A program made the position numbers and the translations under genes. From Fibrobacter sp. UWR4 (lineage in GTDB: Bacteria; Fibrobacterota; Fibrobacteria; Fibrobacterales; Fibrobacteraceae), in contig NZ_QGDU01000004.1 of the NCBI RefSeq assembly GCF_003149045.1, forward strand, positions 1 to 64,000: a stretch of 64,000 bases of DNA, read 5' to 3'. This document shows, one piece after another, positions 1 to 8,744 of the stretch (its first letter is position 1; the number at the start of each line of letters is the position of its first letter). The notes under the pieces are model-generated. The model saw only the letters and a list, made by a program, of their open reading frames with translations, was not told the origin of the DNA and ran no database searches.

Positions 1-136
1 GAACAATCGGCCGAGAAAACGACTTGGATTTCTCACCCCATTAGAGTATATTTCTAGGCAAGTTAAACAAATTTACTTGGCGACTTAAATTCGCCTTTTG
101 TCTATATTTCCCAAAGAATTGCTATATGGAGCCTCT

Positions 137-1684
137 ATGAAACTTTTGCTGACTTGTCTTGCTACTGCATCTTTATTGCTCGTTGCGTGCAACGAAGAAA
201 AGTCTGCAGAAGGTACAAAAGCGCCACAGCTGGATGTTCAGAAGAATACGATGGAAGTTAAGGCTGAACCTCAGCCTGCCGATGACGTGCTGGAAGACGC
301 TTCTGACCTGAAGTCTTTGCTTGTCATGAAGGTTCGCCGTAAGATTGGTGAAGTTTTCGTCCTGAAAAAAGGAATCGGTGATGCGTGGAAGAATGTTCGT
401 TCCGGTCAGAAGATGGTTGAGGATGACCGTGTACGTACGGAAGTTGAATCTGAAGTAGTACTTGCTTCTATGGATGGCTCTGTATTGCAGATTGACGAAA
501 AATCCGATGTTACCCTGAAAGTTGCGGATGATGAAAAAAGTGGGAAAGTATTTTGGATCAATATAAATGGTGGTAAGGTTTATTTTGATATCCAGAAACA
601 AAAAAGTGCCATGTATAAGTTCAAGACGGGTACAGCGGTTGCCGCAATTCGTGGTACTGCGGGATTCGTTGGAAATGTAAAGGGGAACACGGTGGCTTCC
701 TTGAAGGAAGGTAAGGTGGATGTGACTAATGCGTCTGGTAAAACCAGCCGTATTGTCCAGAAGCAGACGATCCTTGTGGATGAAAAGGGTAAAACCAGGA
801 TGCTCAATCTTGCATCCTCTGGTACTCAGCATTTGTCTAAAGCGATAGATTCCCTCGCTCAGGAAGACCCTGGCAAGGTTGAGTCTGTGGATGTCCTGGA
901 GAAGTCCTTGAAAACATTTGATGTTTCCTATGCAAAGCGTCAGAAGGCCTTCGATAAGAATCTTAAGTTTAATACGGAACAGATCAGTTCCAGAATCTAT
1001 GTTCCTTCTGTGACTTTGACGGCCCGTGTCACTCCTGGGGTTATCGTTTCTGTGTGGGGTGAATCGGATACGGTAGGTGCAAACGGAATCTACTCCAAAA
1101 CCTTTACCTGGGCGGATGACGCTTATGGTACAAAGCGCTTCCTGGCAAGTTGCGGTGATGGCTCCGTGGAACTTCCTTGCTACATGTGGGTGACCGAATA
1201 CGTTTCTGTTGAACCGAGTGCTGTAGCAGAAGACTCTGCAAAGTCCGAAGTGGAAAATGGTCCCGCCAAGAAGATGAACCTTTCTGTAAAGTTGGGGGCG
1301 CGTACGGAAAAAGTCCATTTGGATTTGCCGGCAACTTCCTTAAATTCCAACTTGAAGATTAGTCTTGCTGGTATTTCTACCGGTGACCTGGATAATCTTA
1401 AGTCCATTGAAGTTCGTCGTGGTGGCAAGATTGTGGAAACCATTGGTGAAAGTGATTTGACGTCCTTGACGTACGAAGTTCCTATTGAAATCGAACGAAA
1501 TAAGATTGCTGATTTTGAAGTCGTCGTTTCTGCGAAGGATGGAAAGAAATACCGTGCCAAGAAAACCTATGAGGTCTATTGCCTGGTGTCGAACCATCCA
1601 GGTGGAAAGGCTCGAAATTCTGTGGTCCCCCAGGACCAGGAATACGAACGCTTGAAGCAAAGCGGTGGCTTGTCTAAGGAATAA
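137..1684 (+). CDS. FecR-domain lipoprotein
   Basis: Predicted 515-residue exported lipoprotein. The ATG at 137 is preferred over the upstream TTG at 98 because it directly begins a lipoprotein signal peptide with lipobox LLVAC (Cys18). Residues of about 65-200 have the FecR-type pattern: a region on raised values and thresholds (DRVRTEVESEVVL), a short segment on a glucan-like GGKVYFDI strand, and the hallmark TAVAAIRGTAGF. FecR domains are beta-rich periplasmic modules, known from iron signalling but common in envelope proteins of unknown role. The rest (about 260-515) matches nothing I recognise and looks like Ig-like or beta-sandwich repeats. It heads a three-gene operon; the next gene starts 25 nt downstream. 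No sigma/anti-sigma partner is adjacent, so a signalling role is not supported. Domain call likely; function unknown. Confidence 0.75.
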   Translation: MKLLLTCLATASLLLVACNEEKSAEGTKAPQLDVQKNTMEVKAEPQPADDVLEDASDLKSLLVMKVRRKIGEVFVLKKGIGDAWKNVRSGQKMVEDDRVRTEVESEVVLASMDGSVLQIDEKSDVTLKVADDEKSGKVFWININGGKVYFDIQKQKSAMYKFKTGTAVAAIRGTAGFVGNVKGNTVASLKEGKVDVTNASGKTSRIVQKQTILVDEKGKTRMLNLASSGTQHLSKAIDSLAQEDPGKVESVDVLEKSLKTFDVSYAKRQKAFDKNLKFNTEQISSRIYVPSVTLTARVTPGVIVSVWGESDTVGANGIYSKTFTWADDAYGTKRFLASCGDGSVELPCYMWVTEYVSVEPSAVAEDSAKSEVENGPAKKMNLSVKLGARTEKVHLDLPATSLNSNLKISLAGISTGDLDNLKSIEVRRGGKIVETIGESDLTSLTYEVPIEIERNKIADFEVVVSAKDGKKYRAKKTYEVYCLVSNHPGGKARNSVVPQDQEYERLKQSGGLSKE

Positions 1685-1709
1685 AATTTTTAAGAGGGAA
1701 TAGGTTATA

Positions 1710-2675
1710 ATGATGAATAAAATTCTAGCTTCTTTCGCCCTGGTAGGCGGTTTTATGCTGGTATCCTGCGCAGATACTCCCAAGAAACAGGATAACGATG
1801 CTGTTCGTGAACGAGCCAAGACCGCTTATGCAGAAATCAAGTATGAAGAGGAGGGAGTGCAGAAGGCTGATGTGAAGGATACAGAGTCCGCTCCTACGAT
1901 TCAGATTTCTAACGCCAAGTTTAAGACCATTCCCACCGTTCTTGTTGCACCGGCCCTTACAGGCAAGATGAACGCAAGTATCGACGTGGTTCGCAAAAAT
2001 CCTCTGGCAAAGACTGCCATGGAAGTGATTAACGCTTACCTTACGAATCGAGACTATAAGGTGGTTAGCCTTGAAAGTCAGGCTCAGCTGGACGAAGTAG
2101 TGGACTTGCAGTCTTCCATTGCTGGTAACGATGAAGACTTGGCTTATGTGGCGGGCCTATCCGTGGGTGCTGATATCAATATCACTTATTCTGGTTCCAT
2201 TCAGGAAAATGATATTGTTATTGACTTGAATGCTAGCGAAGCCTCTACGGCAAATCTTCTGGCTAGTGAATCCGTCCGTATGAAGAACGATGGTAGTGAA
2301 TCCCAGAGAGTCCTGGTCCAGAAATGCATGCAGCAGGCTATTGTGGGTCTTGAGAATAAGGTCCGTGAAAAGCTTGCAGCCCAGCTGGATCAAGGGGTGC
2401 AATATAAGGTGGTTGCCCATCTGACTGGCGAATTTACGGACGATCAGGCGGAAGAAATTTCCAACATGGTTTCTTCCCAGATTCGTAAGAAGTTCAGCAA
2501 GATGCAGGTGATTTCCATGAGCCGAAACACCTACGATTTGATGTTGACCGTGGATCCTGCCCAGTATGAAGACGCCCAGATGGTTTATTCAGTTTTTTAT
2601 GAAGACCTGAAGGACCTTGCTAAGGTTCGTAAGCAGAACATTACTAAGAAATTGATTATTCTGGAAATTCAGTAA
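1710..2675 (+). CDS. exported lipoprotein, CsgG/LpoB-like fold suspected
   Basis: A 321-residue protein with a lipoprotein signal (lipobox LVSC, Cys20). A GAGGGAA ribosome-binding site precedes the tandem ATG codons at 1710/1713. Residues ~70-160 (TIPTVLVAPALTGKM ... GADINITYSGSI) have the pattern of a value-and-regulate nucleotide-free CsgG/LpoB-like alpha/beta domain, seen in outer-membrane assembly lipoproteins; this is inference from pattern only. The C-terminal ~110 residues (QYKVVAHLTGEFTDDQAEEI) look like a second small alpha/beta domain. It is the middle gene of an operon with a FecR lipoprotein upstream and an LPP20-like protein downstream, whose start codon overlaps this stop by one base. 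Specific function unknown. Confidence 0.65.
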   Translation: MMNKILASFALVGGFMLVSCADTPKKQDNDAVRERAKTAYAEIKYEEEGVQKADVKDTESAPTIQISNAKFKTIPTVLVAPALTGKMNASIDVVRKNPLAKTAMEVINAYLTNRDYKVVSLESQAQLDEVVDLQSSIAGNDEDLAYVAGLSVGADINITYSGSIQENDIVIDLNASEASTANLLASESVRMKNDGSESQRVLVQKCMQQAIVGLENKVREKLAAQLDQGVQYKVVAHLTGEFTDDQAEEISNMVSSQIRKKFSKMQVISMSRNTYDLMLTVDPAQYEDAQMVYSVFYEDLKDLAKVRKQNITKKLIILEIQ

Positions 2676-3862
2676 TGAATAAGATGAAGAAATTTTTGAC
2701 AGCAGTAATGCTTGCGCCTGTGATTTCGATGGCCGCTAATGTGGTTTCTTATACAGCGACCTCTACGGTATCTCAGAAGGATGCGGATAAGAAAGCCATG
2801 GAAGGCGTTGCCATGCAGATCAGTTCTTCTGTAAAAGCGTCCATGGAATCCGTGAAGACGGAAGACAGGGATGGTAATGTCCAGTCTACATTCACCAGCA
2901 AAAAAACGGTGGAAAGTAATGTCCTGCTGAAGGGGGCTAAGATTAAGGTTGGTCCGAAACAGAAGGGTGCTTATACATCCACGGTTTCTGTGGATTTGGA
3001 CCAGCTTTCTTCTGCAATTTTGCTGGATCTAACCAAATTACAGAAAGAGATGAAATCCAAGGATTCCATTATACGCCTGGATATGTTGGACCGAGATTAT
3101 CGCAAGATGTCTGGCGACATGATTCAGTTGGAAAAGCTGGTGGATTCCTATAGTTTGCAGTTGGAAAATCTTTCCTTTATTCAACCGGTGGAGAAGGAAT
3201 TTCTGTTGGAGTCTACCTTAGGGGAACTTACGGAATTTCTCATGTCCTCTATGCAAACCATTTCCATGGAAACTGATTTGACCAGCGAAGCCTTGGTGGT
3301 GACGGTCAAGGATTTTGCTGGACCTATTGTGAATTTCCCGATTATCCTGACGCAGGACAAGAAAGATCTTGTAACGGAAAAAACCAATGCAGAAGGTGAA
3401 GCTGTTTTCTCGCTGAAGGATGTGATGAAGAAGAAGCCTAGCGGCGAAGTGACTGTCCATCCGGATATGAACTTCAAGTTTGTACGTCAGTCGGCCTTGA
3501 TTACTAAGACGGTTAGTTATCAATCAGAAAAGAAGGGCTGCAAGTACAACTTCAGCTGCCTAGGTGAAGTTGCCGAATGTGGGGCTATGCAGCGGTTCCT
3601 GGGGGATGCAGGCTTGAACGTTTCATCCGAGTACGGCTTGCCTGGGTTGGATGCTGTATTGTCTTTCTCTGACAAGGCTAATTCGGCAAAGACTCTCTAT
3701 ACGTCTAGAGGAACGATTACCCTTAGATATGGTTCAACTGAATTGGTGGAACAGACTCAAGGTGTGGGCAAGGATCCGGAATCCGCCCATATTAAGGCTA
3801 TCACAAAGCTTCCTGCAACAAAGATTCTAAACACCTTCGCAACGAAAGACTGCAGTAAATAG
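2675..3862 (+). CDS. LPP20-like exported protein
   Basis: A 395-residue protein with an ordinary signal peptide (basic MNKMKKF, hydrophobic core, cleavage near SMA-A). Residues 22-115 resemble LPP20/FlgP-type domains: a strand (VVSYTATSTVS), a helix with the pattern KDADKKAMEGVAMQISSSV, then a strand ending in YTSTVSVDLDQL. The middle contains a coiled-coil-like stretch and an Ig-like section (VVTVKDFAGPIVNFPIILTQ). The C-terminal 110 residues resemble the LPP20-like part again (ESAHIKAITKL). The ATG overlaps the upstream stop (TAATG), so the three genes at 137-3862 are translationally coupled. A strong bidirectional terminator follows. No catalytic motif is visible; an envelope assembly or structural role is inferred from company only. 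Confidence 0.65.
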   Translation: MNKMKKFLTAVMLAPVISMAANVVSYTATSTVSQKDADKKAMEGVAMQISSSVKASMESVKTEDRDGNVQSTFTSKKTVESNVLLKGAKIKVGPKQKGAYTSTVSVDLDQLSSAILLDLTKLQKEMKSKDSIIRLDMLDRDYRKMSGDMIQLEKLVDSYSLQLENLSFIQPVEKEFLLESTLGELTEFLMSSMQTISMETDLTSEALVVTVKDFAGPIVNFPIILTQDKKDLVTEKTNAEGEAVFSLKDVMKKKPSGEVTVHPDMNFKFVRQSALITKTVSYQSEKKGCKYNFSCLGEVAECGAMQRFLGDAGLNVSSEYGLPGLDAVLSFSDKANSAKTLYTSRGTITLRYGSTELVEQTQGVGKDPESAHIKAITKLPATKILNTFATKDCSK

Positions 3863-3884
3863 GTCCGCTTGGATACGAAAAAAA

Positions 3885-3912
3885 TCCTGGGTTTTCGCCC
3901 AGGACTTTTTTT
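3885..3912. terminator. bidirectional intrinsic terminator
   Basis: A 7-bp stem (TCCTGGG / CCCAGGA) with a 6-nt loop is flanked by A7 on the left and T7 on the right. It can end both the lipoprotein operon (plus) and the aconitase gene (minus), which converge here. Confidence 0.85.
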
Positions 3913-3947
3913 ATGGGTAACCGCGGCCTTTCCACCGCAGCTTCCGA

Positions 3948-6221
3948 TTACTTGTTGTTGAGCTTAATCAAGTTCAGGGCGGAACCGGCCTTGAACCATG
4001 CCCACTGCTGATCGTTGTAGGTGTGGTTCAAAGTGATATTGTCGACGGAGCCGTCCTTGTGGTGGGCTACCAGAGTGAAGGGCTTGCCCGGAGCAAAGGC
4101 GGTGAGACCCTGGATGTCGAACACATCCTGTTCCTGAATCTTGTCGTAATCGGCAGGATTTGCGAAGGTGAGGGCCAGCATACCCTGCTTCTTCAGGTTG
4201 GTTTCGTGAATACGGGCGAAGCTCTTCACGATCACGGCCTTGACGCCCAGGAAGCGGGGTTCCATGGCAGCGTGTTCGCGGCTGGAGCCTTCACCGTAGT
4301 TTTCGTCACCGATCACGATGGAGCCTGTGCCCTTGGCCTTGTAAACCTTGGCCAGTTCCGGAACTTCCTTGTATTCGCCACACTGGCAGAGAACCTTGTT
4401 GGTTTCGCCATTGAATGCGTTCACGGCACCGATGAGCATGTTGTTGGAAATGTTTTCCAGATGACCGCGGTAGTTGAGCCACGGACCAGCCATGGAGATA
4501 TGGTCGGTGGTGCACTTGCCCTTGGCCTTGATCAGGATGGGGGCACCGGCGATGTCCTTGCCGTCCCATGCGGCAAAGGGTGCCAGAACCTGGAGGCGCT
4601 TGCTTTCGGGGTTGATGCTCACGGTAATGGAGGAACCGTCTTCTGCAGGAGCCTGGAAACCGGCGTCCTTCACGTCGAAGCCCTTAGGCGGCAGTTCGCA
4701 CTGTTCAGGAGGATCCAGCTTAACAGCCTTGCCTTCCATGTTCACGAGAGTGTCGGTCATGGGGTTGAAACGAATGTCGCCAGAGAGGGCTGCAATCACA
4801 GCCATCAACGGAGAGGCGACGAAAGCGTGGGTGTTGGGGTTGCCATCGGCGCGCTTTGCAAAGTTACGGTTGAAGGAGTGAACGATGGTGTTCAGTTCCT
4901 TCTTGTCGGCTCCTGCACGGTCCCAACGGCCAATGCAAGGACCGCAGGCGTTGGTCATGATGGTTGCGCCAAACTGCTTGAACAGGTCGATGAGACCGTC
5001 GCGTTCTGCAGTGTAGCGGACCTGTTCGGAACCCGGGTTGATGATCAGCGGGCACTTGGGGGTAAGACCCTTGGCCAGAGCCTGCTTGATCATGCTTGCT
5101 GCCATGAACAAATCTTCGTAGCTGGAGTTGGTGCAGGAACCGATGAGGGCTGCGGAAACAACAGGAGTGGATTCCGGCTTAGCTTCAGTTGCCTTGATGG
5201 ATTCTGCCATGTCGGTAACGGCAAATGCGCGGTCCGGGCTGAAGGGACCATTGTAATGGGGAACGAGGGTGGAAAGGTCGATTTCCACAACGCGGTCGAA
5301 GTACTTTTCCGGTTCGGCTTCAACTTCCGGGTCTGCCTGGAGGTAAGAAGCGATCTTGTCGGCGGCTTCGGCAACTTCTGCACGGCCGGTAACCTTGAGG
5401 TAACGGCTCATGGAATCATCGTAGCTGAAGGTAGAGCAGGTGGCACCCACTTCTGCACCCATGTTGGCGATGGTAGCCTTGCCGGTAGCGGAGAGGCTAC
5501 GTGCGCCTTCGCCGAAGTATTCAATAATAGCGTTGGTGCCGCCCTTAACGGTGAGGATGCCAGCTAGCTTCAGGATGATGTCCTTAGCGGTTGCAAAGCC
5601 CTGGAGCTTACCGGTGAGCTTCACACCGATCATCTTCGGGTACTTCAATTCCCAGGGGAGGCCAACCATGGCGTCCACAGCGTCAGCACCGCCAACACCG
5701 ATAGCCAGCATGCCGAGACCGCCTGCGTTCACTGTGTGGGAGTCGGTACCGATCATCATACCACCCGGGAAGGCGTAGTTTTCGAGAACCACCTGGTGAA
5801 TAATGCCTGCGCCCGGAAGCCAGCAGTCAATGCCGTACTTTGCGGAAACGGACTGGAGGAAGTCGTACACTTCCTTACTGTCGGACTTTGCCTTGGGAAG
5901 GTCAATTTCCACACCTTCCTTGGCGATGATCAAGTGGTCGCAATGTACAGAACTTGGAACAGCGACCTTGGATTTTCCAGCAGTTGTAAACTGGAGGAGT
6001 GCCATCTGGGCGGTTGCGTCCTGCATGGCAACGCGGTCCGGGTTAAATTCGGCAAAATCAGTACCACGAACATACTGCTTGGATTCTGCACCGTCGATCA
6101 AATGGGTGTAGAGAATCTTTTCTGCAAGGGTGAGGGGGCGGCCAAGGAGCTTGCGGGCGCCGTCAACGCGGGCTGGCATCTTGGCATAGACCTTCTGGAT
6201 CATGTCGAAATTGAAAAGCAT
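3948..6221 (-). CDS. acn: aconitate hydratase
   Basis: Isomerises citrate to isocitrate in the TCA cycle, in the cytoplasm, using a [4Fe-4S] cluster. The protein is 757 residues, the length of mitochondrial-type aconitases rather than AcnA (~890) or AcnB (~865). Visible signatures are [32 protein letters not shown] and CGPCIGRWD, which supply the three cluster cysteines. The C-terminal swivel domain carries [16 protein letters not shown]. The start at 6221 is set by the ribosome-binding site GAGGTAACT directly before ATG; a longer reading to 6314 would pass through the leader and an upstream terminator. The first ~105 codons, the leader and the terminator upstream are duplicated at 7054-7457. 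The gene symbol is given generically, because the subfamily naming (acnA or aco) varies. Confidence 0.95.
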   Translation of the reverse strand: MLFNFDMIQKVYAKMPARVDGARKLLGRPLTLAEKILYTHLIDGAESKQYVRGTDFAEFNPDRVAMQDATAQMALLQFTTAGKSKVAVPSSVHCDHLIIAKEGVEIDLPKAKSDSKEVYDFLQSVSAKYGIDCWLPGAGIIHQVVLENYAFPGGMMIGTDSHTVNAGGLGMLAIGVGGADAVDAMVGLPWELKYPKMIGVKLTGKLQGFATAKDIILKLAGILTVKGGTNAIIEYFGEGARSLSATGKATIANMGAEVGATCSTFSYDDSMSRYLKVTGRAEVAEAADKIASYLQADPEVEAEPEKYFDRVVEIDLSTLVPHYNGPFSPDRAFAVTDMAESIKATEAKPESTPVVSAALIGSCTNSSYEDLFMAASMIKQALAKGLTPKCPLIINPGSEQVRYTAERDGLIDLFKQFGATIMTNACGPCIGRWDRAGADKKELNTIVHSFNRNFAKRADGNPNTHAFVASPLMAVIAALSGDIRFNPMTDTLVNMEGKAVKLDPPEQCELPPKGFDVKDAGFQAPAEDGSSITVSINPESKRLQVLAPFAAWDGKDIAGAPILIKAKGKCTTDHISMAGPWLNYRGHLENISNNMLIGAVNAFNGETNKVLCQCGEYKEVPELAKVYKAKGTGSIVIGDENYGEGSSREHAAMEPRFLGVKAVIVKSFARIHETNLKKQGMLALTFANPADYDKIQEQDVFDIQGLTAFAPGKPFTLVAHHKDGSVDNITLNHTYNDQQWAWFKAGSALNLIKLNNK

Positions 6222-6261
6222 AGTTACCTCGTTAAATTTTAACGGTCTAAATTTAGAAAAA

Positions 6262-6293
6262 TCAAAAAATCGGTTGGATTTCTCCAACCGATT
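6262..6293 (-). terminator. intrinsic terminator of the 6330-6956 gene
   Basis: On the minus strand an 11-bp stem (AATCGGTTGGA / TCCAACCGATT) with a GAAA-type loop is followed by T6. It lies between the lipoprotein stop and the aconitase leader, and is one end of the duplicated block. Confidence 0.8.
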
Positions 6294-6329
6294 ATATTGC
6301 AAAATTTGTGCCAAGAATTGAAGTGAAAG

Positions 6330-6956
6330 CTAGTTGCAGTTATCCGGGATATCCAGGGTGTAGGAACCGTCTGCTTTGAAAAGGGTGTCGGGGACGCAAG
6401 ATGGCTCCTCGAAAGCGTCGTTGCCGGCGGGTACTTCGTAGTCAAGGTCTTTTTGCTTACATTTCTTGATAGCCTGTTCCTTTGTCCTCGCGATTGCGAT
6501 AGAATCGGACACTGTATATGAACCGAATGCGACTTCTTTGATGTAATCATCTTCGCAAACCACGTACGCACCATTGGCTGTATCAGCGCTTTGGGTCATT
6601 TGGTTACACATGTCTTCCATGGTCATTTTTGTATAAGGTTCCATGCCGACGAAAACAGTTACTGTGATGCTGTCGTTTTTGATGAGGTTGCGGTATATGG
6701 CCTTGATTTCAAATCCTGATTGAAATTCAATGGAGGATTCAATGACTTCATTTCCTTTTTCATAAACGGAACATTGGAATCCATTGATGGAATCGCCTTT
6801 GGCAACTGAATAAATTTCACTTCCGTAACCTGCAGGATTGTTAGCCCAGCGCTCGGGGAAAACGCCGCTGGTTTCATCGGCATCGGTGCCGCTGGAACAG
6901 GCGTTGATTAATGCGATGGCGAATGCGCTAACCCAAATAAACTTTGACTTGATCAT
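6330..6956 (-). CDS. hypothetical lipoprotein
   Basis: A 208-residue lipoprotein (lipobox LINAC, Cys20 from the ATG at 6956). The start is uncertain: AGGAGG lies 11 nt before this ATG but only 5 nt before an in-frame TTG at 6962, which adds two residues (MT). The mature part is acidic, has eight or so cysteines likely paired in the periplasm, and holds no motif I recognise. Its neighbours are unusual: it sits between a truncated aconitase duplicate upstream and the intact aconitase downstream. The gene therefore probably arrived with, or was flanked by, the duplication. Real gene likely (own ribosome-binding site and terminator); function unknown. Confidence 0.7.
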   Translation of the reverse strand: MIKSKFIWVSAFAIALINACSSGTDADETSGVFPERWANNPAGYGSEIYSVAKGDSINGFQCSVYEKGNEVIESSIEFQSGFEIKAIYRNLIKNDSITVTVFVGMEPYTKMTMEDMCNQMTQSADTANGAYVVCEDDYIKEVAFGSYTVSDSIAIARTKEQAIKKCKQKDLDYEVPAGNDAFEEPSCVPDTLFKADGSYTLDIPDNCN

Positions 6957-6999
6957 AGTCAAATAAACCTCCTAATTTCTGTATGCAAAAAAAATAGAA

Positions 7000-7037
7000 A
7001 AAAAAAGTCCTGCGATTGGATATGCGGGACTTTTTAA
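7000..7037 (-). terminator. intrinsic terminator after the aconitase fragment
   Basis: Minus-strand stem GTCCCGC / GCAGGAC (one G-T pair) with a 10-nt loop is followed by a T9 run. It begins right at the stop codon of the 110-codon aconitase fragment, so the truncated frame is a neatly closed transcription unit. Confidence 0.75.
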
Positions 7038-7370
7038 TCAATATTTGTTTGCGATTTCTACACCTTCCTTGGCGATAATCAAGTGGTCGCAATGTATAGA
7101 ACTTGGAACAGCGACCTTGGATTTTCCAGCAGTTGTAAACTGGAGAAGTGCCATCTGGGCGGTTGCGTCCTGCATGGCCACACGGTCCGGATGGAATTCG
7201 GCAAAATCCGTACCGCGAACGTACTGCTTGCTTTCTGCACCGTTGATCAAGTGGGTGTAGAGAATCTTTTCTGCAAGGGTGAGGGGGCGGCCAAGAAGCT
7301 TGCGGGCACCGTCAACGCGGGCCGGCATCTTGGCATAGACCTTCTGGATCATGTCGAAATTAAAAAGCAT
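7038..7370 (-). pseudogene. truncated 5' duplicate of aconitase
   Basis: A 110-codon frame whose first ~105 residues match the aconitase N-terminus almost exactly (three substitutions: HLID to HLIN, EFNP to EFHP, SSVH to SSIH), then diverge into ANKY and stop. The same ribosome-binding site (GAGGTAACT) and leader precede it. I count about 19 nucleotide differences over ~310 nt against three amino-acid changes. Most of the divergence therefore happened under selection on protein sequence, in a full-length copy or in another strain, before truncation. It lacks all cluster cysteines and cannot be an active aconitase. It may still be transcribed and translated, because a TATTTTTG promoter-like motif precedes it and a terminator closes it. 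Confidence 0.85.
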
Positions 7371-7399
7371 AGTTACCTCTGTTTGTTTTTAACGAACCA

Positions 7400-7430
7400 A
7401 AAATAAAAAATCGGCCGGGAAAATCCGTCC
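7400..7430 (-). terminator. intrinsic terminator of the 7468-8658 gene
   Basis: Minus-strand stem TCGGACGG / CCGGCCGA (one mismatch) is followed by T6ATTTTT. It is the counterpart, within the duplicated block, of the terminator at 6262-6293. Confidence 0.65.
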
Positions 7431-7467
7431 GATTGTTTGCAAAATTTATGCCAAGAAGGGTATTGTT

Positions 7468-8658
7468 TTACGGAATAACTGGGGTGAAAGTAATTCCTGT
7501 AATCTGATGGCTCTGGATTTCTCCATAGCAGCAGGGGAATTCTTGATTGACAATGGGGCTCGCGTCCTTAGAGGTGACAGGATCCAGGGTTATAGTCACC
7601 TGGATGGTATAATCCTTGCCTATTTCAGCATTGCTGCAAGTAGCTCTTGTGGTAATGGGCTTATCGCTCTTGCCGATCAAGATGCTGTAATTGCATTCTT
7701 TCTCTGCTTCGGGATCGTCATTGTGAGCGAGAGCCATATCCTGAATCTTACCGTAGAAATCAAGAGTGATGGTCTCTCCACAGGATGCTTCCTCACGGGA
7801 TTTCTGGGTGGGAGTCATCAAGTAGATAGAGGACGTGCAGCTAATGCGTTTGATTTTCACATCAGGTTGGAACAGCTGGAGAATTCTAAAGTTTTCCATT
7901 ACAGCGGGAGTGCAACCGTCGGAGACTTTTTGAATATCCTTGGGAGTATTGTTCTCGTCGAAGGATAAGGCGCCGCAGAAGGAATCGCTAAGTTCCTTTA
8001 TCTGGAATTCGTCAATGGAACCATTTTCTGTCTGGATGGAAACATTTAGTGTTCCTCCATTTCCTTCTTCGCAACAACAGTCGGAACAGCCCATATTGTC
8101 TAGGGATGTTTGGTAGTAGGGCGTAAGCTTGGTGCCGGTAATGGTTCCTTCCATGCTGGAGAATTTCTGTGCACTTTCATTCACTACAATTTTATTTCCG
8201 GTAGTGTCCTGAAGGCATGTAACCTTGGCGATATCCATAGAACTGGAAACCTTAAACTGGAATTCCGTTGCTCTTTCTGGAAGGGTCGCCATGATGGCTC
8301 CCGCGTATTCTGCAGAGGAATCCTGCTGGTCCGTTACGTTAGCGGTCCACCAAAAGTTTCCACGCGTGAATTCATTGGCTCTAGATGTCAATTTCTTGAA
8401 TTCGTCTACAGTAGGGAGGCGGTAGCCGCTGGGACATGCACTGACTGCATCAACCCAGGTGTAATGATTCGCTACGACTTCGTTAATTTCCTTGACGGAG
8501 TCAACCAGTGTAATCAGGCGTGCTGTTGATAGGTAATCTACTGCACTCTCCTTTACTGCACCCGAAGTTTTTTCGGGAGCCTTGTCCTTGGAGGACTTGT
8601 CCCCACAGCCCAAAAGAGCGATCAGGGTTGCGAGCGTGACGAAACTTAGCTTTTTCAT
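7468..8658 (-). CDS. lipoprotein with Fibrobacter major-paralogous-type domain
   Basis: A 396-residue lipoprotein (lipobox LLGCG, Cys18). Residues ~60-130 read YTWVDAVSACPSGYRLPTVDEF ... NFWWTAN, the pattern (CPxGxRLPTxxE, then WWxA) of the F. succinogenes major paralogous domain, an expanded family in Fibrobacter. It is a relative of formylglycine-generating-enzyme-like folds, of unknown function. The remaining ~250 residues contain a CSDCCCEEG cysteine cluster and further cysteines but no recognised domain. ATG at 8658 starts the signal peptide directly. Only about 86 nt separate it from the divergent helicase start. Family call moderately sure; function unknown. Confidence 0.75.
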   Translation of the reverse strand: MKKLSFVTLATLIALLGCGDKSSKDKAPEKTSGAVKESAVDYLSTARLITLVDSVKEINEVVANHYTWVDAVSACPSGYRLPTVDEFKKLTSRANEFTRGNFWWTANVTDQQDSSAEYAGAIMATLPERATEFQFKVSSSMDIAKVTCLQDTTGNKIVVNESAQKFSSMEGTITGTKLTPYYQTSLDNMGCSDCCCEEGNGGTLNVSIQTENGSIDEFQIKELSDSFCGALSFDENNTPKDIQKVSDGCTPAVMENFRILQLFQPDVKIKRISCTSSIYLMTPTQKSREEASCGETITLDFYGKIQDMALAHNDDPEAEKECNYSILIGKSDKPITTRATCSNAEIGKDYTIQVTITLDPVTSKDASPIVNQEFPCCYGEIQSHQITGITFTPVIP

Positions 8659-8744
8659 GCGTTACTCCACTCAAAAAACTTTTTCGTAGTATAATGCCAA
8701 ACTATTTAAAATATAACAAGATTAGTTTTTCTATCTTCTTAATC

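Noticed and set aside
4023-5567. A long open frame of 514 codons antisense to aconitase.
   Set aside because: It mirrors the strongly biased codons of aconitase. It has no ribosome-binding site and a composition unlike any exported or cytoplasmic protein here.
7038-7370. The 110-codon aconitase fragment as a functional small protein.
   Set aside because: It has all expression signals but only duplicates the first part of aconitase without cluster ligands; called a pseudogene unless expression and conservation are shown.
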